From: Diphasiastrum complanatum
Taxonomy: Eukaryota > Streptophyta > Lycopodiopsida > Lycopodiales > Lycopodiaceae
Reading direction: 5' to 3'
DNA length: 64,000 nt
NCBI GenBank assembly: GCA_029204225.1
Contig: CM055095.1
Span: 72,775,990-72,839,989 of the forward strand
Shown here: positions 47,193-57,888 of the stretch, piece by piece
Layout: every line of letters starts with the position of its first letter
How positions within the stretch are numbered: the stretch's first letter is position 1
Notes under the pieces: model-generated
What the model was told of the DNA's origin: nothing
Databases searched by the model: none
What the model saw: the letters and a program-made list of their open reading frames with translations, nothing else
Translations under genes and position numbers: made by a program

Positions 47193-47908
47193 ATTTGGTC
47201 AGATCCATATGATGTAGAATCTGTTCATCCGTAAGTTCTGCATTGCCATCATAAGTTAAGGCATGGCTCATTGGTATGAGATCATATTCAATTGGATCTA
47301 GTATAGATTTCGTTGATATCCAGGCTACATTCACCACATTTAGTGAAAATGTGATTGGCGTATCCAAAGTTCGATCTAACAAGGAAATCTCGCTCATCTC
47401 TGATTGAATATCTTGTTGACACATATATCGTGCTGTACAATCAATTGTTGCAAGAGCTTCGTTCCAATTGACAGTATCCGTTTGCGAATCGTAGTGAACT
47501 CCCAATTTTTTCTCTGGTCGATCACAAGTGTGATCCATTGTTGATGAGTCGTCATCCACTTTTTGAACCACTGGCTTGATAGTCCAAGTCGTAGGATCAA
47601 TTTTAACTGCAAATTAAAGTGATCATGCCGGTACCCCAGTTATGAATTACTTGCGCAACTCGTAACCATGGACGTCCTTAGAGAACTCGGTAGACATTTG
47701 GTGCTTCTGGTAAGTCCATCACGACGAAAGTAATGACGAACCGTACTCTTGCAATCCTGACAGGTATATCTTCCACCATTTCTCGTGGACAAACCGTCAT
47801 TTGATCAGCTAGCTTACTAGCAAAAGTAGCAGGCTTAATCTTTGTAAGGCCCCATTTTGTACATAGCTTTGTAGAAATCAGGTTAACTCTTGAACCGCCA
47901 TCTATCAC
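47193..47908 (-). pseudogene. Gypsy H protease region
   Basis: Minus strand. VIDGGSRVNLISTKLC near 47870-47908 is the retropepsin-like active site of this family (D-G-G-S in place of D-S/T-G-S); DLPEAPNVYRVL and a following segment match G's intact frame 58539-59597. Broken by frameshifts near 47600 and 47670. Confidence 0.75.
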
Positions 47909-48541
47909 GGTTGCTTCTTCAGAAAATTGTCTATGTTGTATCGACAGAGTGATATTCTTTTGTTCACTTTTCCAAGCTGCTCCAACATGTAGTACATCGT
48001 TAGATTCTTCAAATCCAGCACAAAAAAGTGGCTCCTGATGGTCTTCTGATTCTTCTTGATTGCGCTAAGACTTCTTTTGCTTTTGGCACCAACTTTAGGA
48101 GCTCTCCCAATGAAATATTGATCTTGCTAGACAAAATATTCATGAGTAATTCTGTATGCGGTGCTTCCGGTTTCGTCATCTTGAAGGGTTCTTCGTGATG
48201 ATGTAATTGATCATTCATATCCATACGTAAATTTCTTGGAGGCTGCAATGGTGAAGACCGAACTTCAGCTATTACTTTAGCAGCTTCAAGTTCCTCTTCT
48301 TCTTGCAGATGCTTAATCCACTGTCTCATATTTTGATATCTTCGTTTTTCTGCATTCAGATTTGGATAGACTTCCGATGCTGTTGGTGTATCGTTCAATG
48401 GTATAGAATCAGCAAGTACTGAATCCACTACTGGTTCTTTTTGCTTTTGTGCTCTGGTGACTACCATCAAGGCTGCACTTGGTTTATTATAAGCTACCAA
48501 TCCTTGCTTGATTGTTATCAAATTTACAGGTGCTGTAGATG
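47909..48541 (-). pseudogene. Gypsy H Gag-protease linker
   Basis: Minus strand frame 48009-48530 reads VVTRAQKQKE, EVYPNLNAEKRRYQNMRQWI, HHHEEPFKM and LGELLKLVPKAKEVL, matching G at 57870-58300. At about 48541 the homology stops where copia I begins and resumes at 51139. 48537-48541 (AGATG) would be one copy of I's target duplication. Confidence 0.75.
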
Positions 48542-48663
48542 TGTAAAAACACTTGTAAATCTGCAGACTGTAAAAGAACACGGAAAAATTCGCAGAACTG
48601 GATAAACAATGGATGAAAATTGAAACCGATTAGTCGATTAGTAAGAAGGAGACTAATCCAACA
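48542..48663 (-). repeat. Short LTR (122 bp) of copia I
   Basis: On the minus strand it begins TGTTGGATTAGTCTCC after the RNase H tail and ends GTGTTTTTACA; ends are TG...CA. It directly abuts H sequence. Only one copy is present because the other side of I was lost. If correct, this is a notably short copia LTR. Confidence 0.5.
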
Positions 48664-49633
48664 CGAATCCTTAAATGTCTTGACCTTCAAACTTAATTCT
48701 ACACAGAATCTTCTGTGTGTATCCAAACTTAATGCTTTGGTTAAAATGTCTGCTGTCATATCTTACGTTCTACAGTACTGCAGTCTGACCTCTTTGTTGA
48801 GAACTTTGCTTCTGACGAAATGATACTTCAGTTCAATATGCTTACTCCTAGAATGAAATCTAGGGTTGTCTGATAAAGCAATGGCACTTTGATTATCACA
48901 AAATAATGTCGTCGGAGCATATTGATTCAGACCAATATCTGAGAGTAAATTTCTCAACCAAATTGCTTTCTTTTTAGCTTGAGAGGCTGCGATATACTCT
49001 GATTCAGTGGAAAACAGAGCTATTGAAGATTGCTTGCAACTGTTCCAAGAAATTGGACCATTGTTGAGGAAGAATGTAAATCCGAAACTGGATTTATGAG
49101 TGTCTACATCTCCAGCCCAACTTGCATATGTAACCACTGAGTAAATTGAGTTTGTCGTTGTCGACTGCTCCATAACAAATGCAAAATTCCATAGTAGCTC
49201 AAAGATATCTCATGAATCTGATAAGAGCCTTCTTATGTATTACACCAGGATTAGTCATAAACTTATTAAGATAGTTGACTGCAAAAGCTATGTCTGGTCT
49301 GGTACAGATCATGGCGTACATAAGAGCTCCTATAGAATGGTTAGGATACTCGCGCATTTGTTGCTTCTCATATATTGTTTGGGGACACTAGTCCTTTGAC
49401 AATTTGAGACCTGGCTCCATTGCTGAGAGAGCTAACTTGCAATTAGTCAAATTATATCTAACTAACATGTTGTAGATGTACCTCTGTGTAATGTAGACAA
49501 CTTTTGTTTTCTGTCTCTGTGAATTTGTATACCAAGACAGAAATGAGCTTTGCCTAGATCGGTCATGTCGAATTTGAAGATAGTATTTTCTTGTCCTCTT
49601 TTATCAGATCGATATTGTTGTTGAAAAGCAATG
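48664..49633 (-). pseudogene. Copia I fragment: RT C-terminus and RNase H
   Basis: Minus strand. 49462-49633 has the RT end (FDMTDLGKAHFCLGIQI, like J). A broken frame follows (49180-49460), then RNase H at 48763-49173 (YASWAGDVDTHKSS, STESEYIAAS, CDNQSAIALSDNPRFHSRSKH) and the tail at about 48700-48760 (TADILTKALS). Gag, protease, integrase and most RT are missing because copia E and a deletion cut it at 49633. Confidence 0.82.
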
Positions 49634-50289
49634 TGTGAAAGATTCATTCAACTAGTTTCATCACATTTTGTAATATTTCCATATTTGGCATATTGAGGCC
49701 AAAACTTGTTTTAGACTTAGAGGTTGACTTTTCGAAGTTCATTAGTCTAAATTTCATTTGAATAAACACTTTTTGAAAGTGTGGGAAAGATAGAATGCGA
49801 GTTTGAGTAGATTCAATTTGAATAAGTTGGGTACATTGAATTTAGACCCAAAATTGGTAGGGTTAGCATTTTGGTGGGAAAGCCAAGTGGCCAAATAGGG
49901 GGTTTGGACCTGTTATAAAAGGATGTAACTCATGGAGAGAGTAATCTTCTCTCTTCTCTATCTCATTTCATGCTTATACATGGTTCTCTTGGGTTCTACT
50001 ATCCATTGGTGCACTATCTTGGTGATTGCTTGCAATTCTATGTGTAGAATGATCTATATCTGCTATTCTTGAATCCACACGTGTGAAATACAGTAGCTTG
50101 CTGGTTTTGTATGGACAGTAATAGTACATAATCATTTCATTCAAGTTTGATCAAGCTGTATTAGTGTTTGCATCTCAAATTGTGTGTAGATGCTGATTTT
50201 TCTACATTGGTGAGATTGGTAGTGTATTTCTCTTTCTAACCAAAGATCATTCAAGTAGATTGGATCTTAAGGATCTAAAATCTTTCACA
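49634..50289 (+). repeat. 5' LTR of copia E (656 bp)
   Basis: TGTGAAAGATT...AATCTTTCACA gives an 11 bp perfect terminal inverted repeat. It has TATAAAAG at 49914-49921, TCCACACGTGTGAA (one mismatch from the shared palindrome) at 50074-50087, and is related to F's LTRs. CAATG at 49629-49633 would be its left target duplication; the right one is lost. Confidence 0.88.
49914..49921 (+). promoter_or_regulatory. TATA box of copia E LTR
   Basis: TTATAAAAGG context, inside the LTR, well placed for transcription into E's leader and Gag. Confidence 0.6.
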
Positions 50290-50301
50290 TGGTATCAGAT
50301 C
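50290..50301 (+). promoter_or_regulatory. Primer binding site of copia E
   Basis: TGGTATCAGATC, one change from the tRNA-Met complement, directly after the LTR. Confidence 0.88.
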
Positions 50302-50889
50302 TTGTGTTTCAGTTTATGAAGGAGGAAATCAGATCTATCAATGATTTGGTGAAGATATCAAGTCTAGAGCATACTAGAGAGGATTCTACACCAAAATTGG
50401 ATTTTTTGCTTTTGTAGATTGGATCTTTTGTAGATCAAAACACTAAATAGGTCAATATACTTGTTCAATTCCGATTTTTGAATTCACATACTGGATTTGG
50501 CCGATTTTTGGATCATTGGTTTAGCCTAAGTGGTGGCTTATAGATTGCATATAAAAATTTCAGCATTTGCATGTAGATTTGGAATAGTCAATTTTTTGTG
50601 ATTTTGTCAAAACCCTAATTTTGATTGGATCTCTAGATAGTGAGGTTGATGGACCTCATTTGAGTGTGTTTCAATCTTAGGAAGTGGCAAAAGTCATTAG
50701 ATTGAGGATAGATCATAGGTTGATCAAGATTCCATGATTATATGTGTTGATTTGCTTGGATAAGTGCTAGAAGAGAATTTATGAGATAATTTCAAATCTT
50801 GGTGATTTCTTTTGAAAGCATTTGTTGTTGTTCAAAGAAGTGCTTTGTGCATTGAAGTAGGTTGAAAGAGAAGATCAGGTCATTGCTAC
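50302..50889 (+). other. Leader of copia E
   Basis: 0.6 kb, no coding signal. Its second half (from about 50560) is clearly similar to F's leader (59930-60250), including TTTGTGATTTTGTCAAAACC. Confidence 0.6.
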
Positions 50890-51138
50890 ATGGCAACCTC
50901 AATTGGAGTCATGTTGGAAGCCAATGATAGGCTTACCTCAAGTAACTATTCATTGTGGAAAGTAAGGATGGAGTCACTTCTTGAGATGAATGATGTCTTG
51001 GATATTGTTGTAGGCTTGGAGGAGAGACCAGCAACACAACAAGATCAATTGAGGTATGACAAGAGGGCCAAGAAGGCTCTACACATGATAAAGATGAATG
51101 TTACCAATGAACTTCTCAAGGAAGTTGGTAAGTGCACA
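50890..51138 (+). pseudogene. Copia E gag N-terminus, truncated
   Basis: ATG at 50890; about 83 codons match the Gag of C, D and F (NYSLWKVRMESLLEMN, LRYDKRAKKALHMIKMN, ELLKEVGKC). At 51138 homology stops abruptly and gypsy H sequence on the opposite strand resumes, so a deletion removed the rest of E and the far side of I. Confidence 0.88.
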
Positions 51139-52504
51139 TTGGTGGCTTCGGTCTTGCTAGACAGTCTTTATAGCAATGCCCATATCCACAATCACGACAA
51201 AATGATACAAATTTTCCTTTATTTGGGCATTCTGCAACTTTGTGATTTTTTCCACATGCAAAGCATCCAAGTGGTGCTCTGGCCCAATTTCTCGAGACTT
51301 GTTGTTGAGCGGCAGCATAGATGGCATACTATTTTGAAGATCCACCTTCCTGATCATTACCATAGCTCCATTGCTCAACACTTCCGTAAGGTTCTGGTTC
51401 CATCAAATTGGTAGGAGGAGCTAAGTGCTTTGGTGGGGCAGGCAAAGCTAGACGTTCCGGGTATCCAAGAGTAGATTGTCGTAGTCTTGCTGCTGGATTG
51501 CCTCCATATTGTGGATCTCGATATCCCATCTAGGCATACCGTTGCTGAATCATCCAAGGGTTGAAGTTGCAAAAGGCAGTCTCATGGTCAGGTGAATTAC
51601 ACAGATGGCAAACACTAATTTCCATTCATTTTTTCAATTGAGAAAACTCGTTCACTGTGTGATTTCCTATACAAATAGAACACCAGACATTTTCCCTGGT
51701 AGGAAAAGTCTTTGCAAACTTCTCAGGTTCCTTGTTCGCTTCTCCGTGGAAATTTTCCAATGCTTTGATCTTCTCATCAAATTGCAACTATAAATTTTCC
51801 ATCTATTTCTGCTAGGTCTTTCCAAGTTTCTCGAACTCATTGAGCATCATTTCTGCAATAGCATTGGCATTTGTTGATGCAATAGTGGTGGATATTGTAG
51901 TAGTCTGCCCTGTTGTATAAGGAAACATACTGACATTCGGCTCATCATCTGAATCTTCATCCTCCTCCCGAATTGCATCGTCCATCACATTTTGCAAAAG
52001 TGTGTACTCATTATGGCATTTCAGTTCACGTCTGATCCGTTTAGATAGACCTGACAAAAACCACATAAACATGGCATTTTCATTAATCAGCTCAGGCTCA
52101 CATTCAGATCTAAGACGTTTCACCCTTTCGATGTAATCTCAAACCATTTCCCGCTTTCCCATTTTAATTCTACTTAAAAGTAGGAAAGAGTCTTCCATAA
52201 ACTTCCGTGGTTTGAACCGTGTGATAAGGGCTCGTTTAACAACCTCCCAATCTGTACGCTCAATTTCATCTTGGCTATAGTACCAATCTTGTGCTATTCC
52301 TGTTAAGGCCATAAGAAAAAGCTTAAGTTTATCTTGAGGATAAATCTCACCATAGACCTCACAAGATTCAGCATAGATCTGAAGAAATCGAACTGGATCT
52401 GTTAATCCATTATATTTCGGTAGATCCAATCGGGGTGCTCTTCTAACAATAATTGGATTGACCTCCTGTGGAGCAGCTCCAAGAGCAGCTCCAGGGGGAG
52501 CCAT
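51139..52504 (-). pseudogene. Gypsy H Gag
   Basis: Minus strand from ATG 52504 (MAPPGAALG...). The capsid-like core (RLDLPKYNGL, FLQIYAESCEVYGE, AQDWYY, TRFKPRKFMEDSF) continues past a stop near 52139 into VKRLRSECEPEL, MWFLSGLSKRIRREL and an acidic linker. Stops and frame changes follow. Four Cys/His knuckles are recognisable: CSICIGNHTVNEF (last Cys lost), CHLCNSPDHETAFC, CFACGKNHKVAEC and CRDCGYGHCYKDC, the last ending at the break with E. Confidence 0.8.
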
Positions 52505-53702
52505 TTAGATCAAATTGATAATGTGACTGGATATAGATTTTTCCAAAAACTATCTCAGATTAGATCTGCTAGCTCTATTCCACTTTTCAAGAATCTGATT
52601 CTATATGATGAAAAACTACCCAAAATTCAATCAATCGATACTTCTCAAAAATGATAAATCTTTCGAAGTCCAATTCAGAATATATCAGATTTGATCCAAA
52701 TTTTGACAGAGACTTGATCTGGAAAATCAGAAACTAAAAATAGGACTGGCGAAGGTTCTCTAGGCAAAGGTTGTCTCGGCGAAGGTTCAACAGTGCTATT
52801 TTGGGATAAAAACTCTCTGAACACTTTTCTGGAAATTTCTTGGGAAATAACCTTCACCAACTTCTCAGATGAAAGATCTGACACAGATAAATCTATGGAC
52901 AACCGGACGAAGGTTTCTGACACAAGAAATACAGTTTTTGTGATTTTGCGAGGGTAAAATCAAGATTTTTTGTGATCTGATCAAGATAAATCTTTGTCGA
53001 ACTCAAAAATAGTATTTTTATATAAATATAATGTTCTGGAAACTTGATGAAGGTTCTGGCAAAGGATCAAGAGTAATACTGGTAATTTTGCAAAAAAGTG
53101 ACTTTTTTGGCAAAAATATGACAATATGACAACTAATCCTCTGAAAACCTTTCTATTTTTGGTATTATTCTTCGTCGACCTGGCAATAGATATATCTGAA
53201 TCACATCTAAGCACAATGAATTGGGTGAAGGTTCTTTTTGTGAATTTTTTAGGATTTTGATAATTTTTGGTGTTTTTTGGTGGTTTTTCTAATGTTTTTG
53301 GAAATCTACTGGGAATTAATCTTCGCCCTTCCAATTGAAGGTTTTGTAAACAAAACCAAAGGTTTCTACAACTCGGCGAAGGTTTCCTGATTGAGGGTGA
53401 AAAGTTCTGGGCTCTGATGACGCTTTTTGCCTCTTTTTGACCAAATTTGATAGATTTGATCGATTTTTATTATTTTCTCTGATATCTCAGATCCAAATGG
53501 ATCTTAAGATTAGTGATCTGAATAGCTTTCCATGTTTAATAATCAAATTAGATTTCAAACAAGCAAATCCACTCAAAATCTAGCAAAATCAATCCCAAAC
53601 TAACCCTACAATGCAGTTTTAACACTATTCATGCCATGACAAAATGCCTAATGCAAGCTCACCATCAGCCAAACAGGCTGCAAACTGAAAAATTGGCGTA
53701 GC
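52505..53702 (-). other. Leader of gypsy H with repeated GAACCTTCGCC motif
   Basis: In the element's sense (minus) GAACCTTCGCC or close variants occur near 52750, 52778, 52790, 52908, 53043, 53228 and 53370 (plus strand: GGCGAAGGTTC forms). No convincing ORF. Confidence 0.6.
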
Positions 53703-53720
53703 TCCCCAGCAACGGTGCCA
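53703..53720 (-). promoter_or_regulatory. Primer binding site of gypsy H
   Basis: Minus strand TGGCACCGTTGCTGGGGA, tRNA-Asp type as in M, four bases after the LTR. Confidence 0.8.
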
Positions 53721-53724
53721 AAAT

Positions 53725-54795
53725 TGTAGTGGGTTTCTTTCGTTGTCTAACCTGAATGCAAGATCTAGTCAATCTAGCATCAAAGAGACGGAGTTAGTTG
53801 TCACGCAGAGGTTCGTTCCCATGAGAGCGATAGTCTAGTTCAGATTTCAACATGAATGGAGGATCTAACACTAACATCTATTAACACTAAGCATTAACAC
53901 TACATCCATTAACCCTACTTCCATTAACCCTAAATCCACAACAATGATAGAAACTTACTCTTCTCTCTCTCCCTTTCTCTCTCACAAAAGGCATAAGAAA
54001 TAACAATCCCAATAATGATCAAATCCAACAATTAGCGAAATCCAAAGAAAGCATGAGAAATGGAGGAAAAGAGAGGAAGAGCAAGGACATTCATCAATCC
54101 ATTTCTAAAGAGAACCAATCTGCTTTATTGAAATGAGAAAATGAACATGGAGAGCAACTCGAGTTGGTCCCTTTTTATAATAGAGAGGAGGACCCTTGCC
54201 TCTGAATCCTATTGGTCCAACCTTGCCTCTGAATCCTATTGGTCCAATCTTGCCTCTGAATCCTATTGGTCCAAATTTAAAAAAGTGTGGGAACCATCAA
54301 AATTGGAGGGAAACCCAACTTTACTCACTAACTTGACATTTAGGCCCTGCGACATTAAAAGTCCCGCAAAAAGGCCTAAAGTCCTTTTATTGATTTTTAA
54401 CTAATCAATCAAATAACTATGTGGTCATCGGGTTGGACTTACACACGCATGGTGCCAAATCCCTCTCACTTATTAACTAGGGTTAGGGTTGCCTTGGAAT
54501 TCGCAAACCCTCCAACATTGAATCTGAAAAAGTGAGGGAACCCAGTCAAAAATTGGAGGGAACCAATTTGAATTTGAATTTGAATTTTGGTGGGAACCCC
54601 TATTTTATTCACTAACTTGACTATTAGGCCGCGACATTAAAAGTCTCACAAAAAGACCTAAAGTCCTTTTATTGACTTGTAACTAATCAATTAACTATGT
54701 GATCATCGGGTTGGACTTACGCACTCAGGGTGCCAAATCCCTCTCACTTATTGACTAGGGTAAGGGTTGCCTCGATATCCACAAACCCTCCAACA
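53725..54795 (-). repeat. LTR (1071 bp) shared by H and the R fragment
   Basis: Minus strand TGTTGGAGGG...CACTACA. On one side lies H's primer site, so it acts as H's 5' LTR. On the other lies a polypurine-like TTGGTGGGGGATAC preceded by the end of an ORFx, so it is also placed as a 3' LTR. It contains a diverged tandem duplication (about 54276-54515 and 54520-54795, both ending CAAACCCTCCAACA) and three 27 bp units (54194-54274). TTATAAAAAG on minus at 54171-54180 is a likely TATA box. Confidence 0.8.
54194..54274. repeat. 27 bp tandem repeat, three units
   Basis: Units 54194-54220, 54221-54247 and 54248-54274 (CCTTGCCTCTGAATCCTATT...), almost identical. Located beside the TATA box of the LTR. 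Confidence 0.9.
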
Positions 54796-54834
54796 GTATC
54801 CCCCACCAAAATAGGTGGCGGTCCCATGACACCT

Positions 54835-55480
54835 CGCGAGATTTATTACTTCGGGCTCTGGTTGGTCTCTCTTCGAACCTTTATCAGGTGGTCCATGAAC
54901 TCCAGGTGTTCCATATTGAAATCGGTCTTGTGCGAAAAGAAACACTTATTCATGTCGGAAATCCAATTCGATGTTGTCCATGCTATAAATATGGACTCCT
55001 AGGATCCATCCAACATTGCGGCTCAATAGTACAATCTCGCTATCGGTAATTGATCTTGGACTTTGTCAGACGCCATAGGGACATTTGGATCGAAAGCCAA
55101 TGCCAGTAAGCAATCATCCCATCTGGTGGAAACTGACACCAACTTGGTAAAGTCATTTGCAAAAAAGGCTGACTGCCTAATGGTCGAATATGGTGAAGAC
55201 CTGTACTCGTATCCATAATCTTGGAGGGCTCGGTTGAAATCCACTACAATCGACCAACTATATTGTTGGTAGATTATGGGCCAATTTGGAGTATGGATTG
55301 TGATTTTATCCATTGGCAATCCCAAATCTTTCCATTTATTCATGTGCGGCATTGGAACAAAATATAAATCCACCCGGAGCTGGCGAGGGCTTGCTACATA
55401 ACTCATTGAATCTGGAGTCTTTTTAAAAACCGTTTTGCACCATGGTGGTTGCTCACCCAATGCAGGTAGGGTAGCTTATC
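54835..55480 (-). pseudogene. ORFx fragment R (C-terminal domain)
   Basis: Minus strand. 55023-55460 reads LPALGEQPPW, SPRQLRVDLYF, LGLPMDKITIHTPNWPIIYQQYSW and DKVQDQLPIARLYY, colinear with M's ORFx domain (LDKITLQNFNWP, DKIEDQLPVARVYY). After a TGA the homology continues to about 54835 with two stops. A polypurine-like tract and the 53725-54795 LTR follow, as in M and L. The upstream coiled-coil part is lost at the junction with G near 55490. Confidence 0.75.
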
Positions 55481-55506
55481 CAAATCTTTGCCGAATTCAA
55501 TTTCTG

Positions 55507-56460
55507 AAGTTTTAAACTTGATAAGATCCATTTGGAAACTTGAAGTTTTAAATTTGATAAGATCCATCTAAGAAATCAGAGAAAACAACAAAAATTGCTC
55601 ATTTCTGCAGATTTGGTGAAGAAGAAGGCAATTCTGTCATCAGACTTGATAACTTCTTGCTCTCTGGAAAAGAACCTCCACCGAGTTGCATGCAAGACCG
55701 GATTCATACAAATTTTGTGAAAAATTTACATCTTTCTGCAAAAATATTAGTTCTCTGAGAAGAACCTTCGCCTATTTCTAATAGTTAGTGAGTCCAACGT
55801 TAAGTCACGGCCAGTTGTCATATCGACCTATTTTTGACCGAAAGGGCTACTTTTTTGCAAAAATAATAGTATTACTCTTGAACCTTCGCTTGTTTTTCTG
55901 AGGATTCTAATTATAGTATTTCATCATTTTTGAGTTCGACAAAGGTTCAAGAGTAATACTGTCAAGATCTGTCAAGATCATCCAAAAAGTTTAATTTTAT
56001 CCTCGCCAAGTTGCAAAAACCTTATTGTTTGCCAGAAAGAACCTTTGCCAGTTCTACCCTAGTTTTATCTATATTAGATTTATCCACTGCCAAGTCGGCA
56101 AAGGTTATTTCTACTAGATTTGTCAGTTAACAACCAGATCAATGATTTTTTACCCAAAATAGTAATGAAGGACTTTCTTCGAGTCATTTTTTGCCTAGAA
56201 AACCTTTGCTCATACTATTTTTAGATTTCGATTTACCAGATCTAGCCACTGTCAAATTTTTGAAACATTCTGTTATATTCTTAATTTGATTCTAAAAAAG
56301 CTTGATTTTAGAAGTGTCGATTGCTTGATCAAAGATCTTTTTTTAAAAAATCAGAAATCTTATTATTGTCAAGTGATAGAAGTTTTATAGATCTGATCCG
56401 AAATAGGATCTGATTGAAAAATCTAGATCCAATGTCATTGTCTAATTGAATTGATTCACA
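55507..56460 (+). other. Leader of gypsy G with repeated GAACCTTCGCC motif
   Basis: Homologous to H's leader. Motif copies in sense occur near 55671, 55763, 55879, 56038 and 56210; reverse-sense copies occur near 55942 and 56098. The start has a tandem copy of GATAAGATCCAT (about 55525 and 55556). The LTR and primer site of G are missing. Confidence 0.6.
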
Positions 56461-57888
56461 ATGGACATTCCACCAATTGTCGTTAGAAGGTCACCGCAAT
56501 TAGAGATACCAAAGTATAATGGGTTATCTGATCTTATCAGATTTCTCAAAATCTATTCTGAATCATGCGAGGTATATGGCGAAGGTTTTCCACAAGATAA
56601 ACTTAAGCTATTCCCTATGGCCTTAACTAGAGCAACACAAGATTGGTTTTACAACCAAGATGGAATAGGACCTGCAGATTGGGAAGTTGTTAAACAAGCC
56701 CTCATCAAAGATTTAAACCAAGAAAATTTATGGAAGATCGTTTTTTATTTTTAAGTAAAATTAAAATGGGAAAGAGAGAGGGAGTACGAGATTATATTGA
56801 ATGGGTTAAGCACCTCAGATCTGAGTGTAATCCCTATTTAATTAATGACAATGCTATGATTATGTGGTTTTTAGGAGGTCTACCTAAGAGGATTAGACAC
56901 GAGCTGAAATGCCATACTGAGTATATGTCCTTACAAAATGCTATGGATGATGCAATATGAGAGGAGAATGAAGATTCTGATGATGAACCAAATATTGGAA
57001 TATTGCCATATACAACGGGACAAACAACTACTATATCCACCACTATTGCATCCACAAATAATAATGCTAGTGCGGAATTGATGATTAACGAGTTTGAGAA
57101 ACTTGGTCAAAAGCAGTAGATTCAGCTGGATAAGATGCAGTCTTAGTTCGATGAGAAGATGAAAGCTTTGGAAGAGGTGCATGCTAAGAGTAGCAACACA
57201 ACTGAAAAGTTCGTTAAGACTTTTCTCGGGAAAATGTCTAGTGTTCAATTTGTGCGGAAAATCACACCATGAATGAATGTCCAACATTGAAAGAACAGAT
57301 GATGAATACTATTTGTCATCTGTGCAATTCTACGGGACACGAAATAGCTTTTTGCTCGTTTAATCCTCGGATTATCCAACAAAGGTATGCTAAGCTTCAA
57401 TATCGAGAACCTACTACCTATGCGGGACCTAATCCTAAGAGCAAGGCTCAAAACTTTGGCCTGGGATTTCCTGGACGACTTGCTTTGCCAGCTCCACAAG
57501 AACAACAGGCTCCTTCTGTGAATCTAATGGAACCAGAGCCTTACAATGGCAATGAGCAATGGAATCACAATAATGATCAAGAAATTGGTTCTTCAGAGTA
57601 GTATGCTATCTATGCTGCCATGCAACAACAAGCAGCGAGACAATGGGCTAGAGCATCACTTGGATGCTTTGCATGCAGAGAGAACCATAGAGCTGTGGAA
57701 TGTCTGAACAAAGAAAAGTTTGTTCCATTTTGTCGTGAATACGGTTATGGACATTGTTACAAAGATTGTCCAACAAGACCAAAACCACCACCGGTTACTG
57801 CTCCACTGAATATGATTATGATCAAGCAAAGACCAACATCTCAGCCTATTGACCCAAGTGTACCTTTGATAGTTGTTACCAGAGCCTA
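56461..57888 (+). pseudogene. Gypsy G Gag with four knuckles
   Basis: ATG at 56461. The capsid-like core (IPKYNGLSD, IRFLKIYSESCEVYGE, TQDWFY, VKQALI) meets a frameshift near 56730, then VKHLRSEC, MWFLGGLPKRIRHEL and an acidic linker; a TGA near 56958 and several stops follow. Knuckles: CAENHTMNEC region near 57257-57282, CHLCNSTGHEIAFC near 57317, CFACRENHRAVEC near 57665 and C-R-E-Y-G-Y-G-HCYKDC near 57735 (second Cys replaced by Tyr). Three of the four have C-X2-C-X3-H-X4-C spacing. It would package element RNA. Confidence 0.8.

Noticed and set aside
54141-54404. Protein with three ASESYWSNL-like repeats
   Set aside because: Translation of the 27 bp tandem repeat within an LTR; no sign of a gene.
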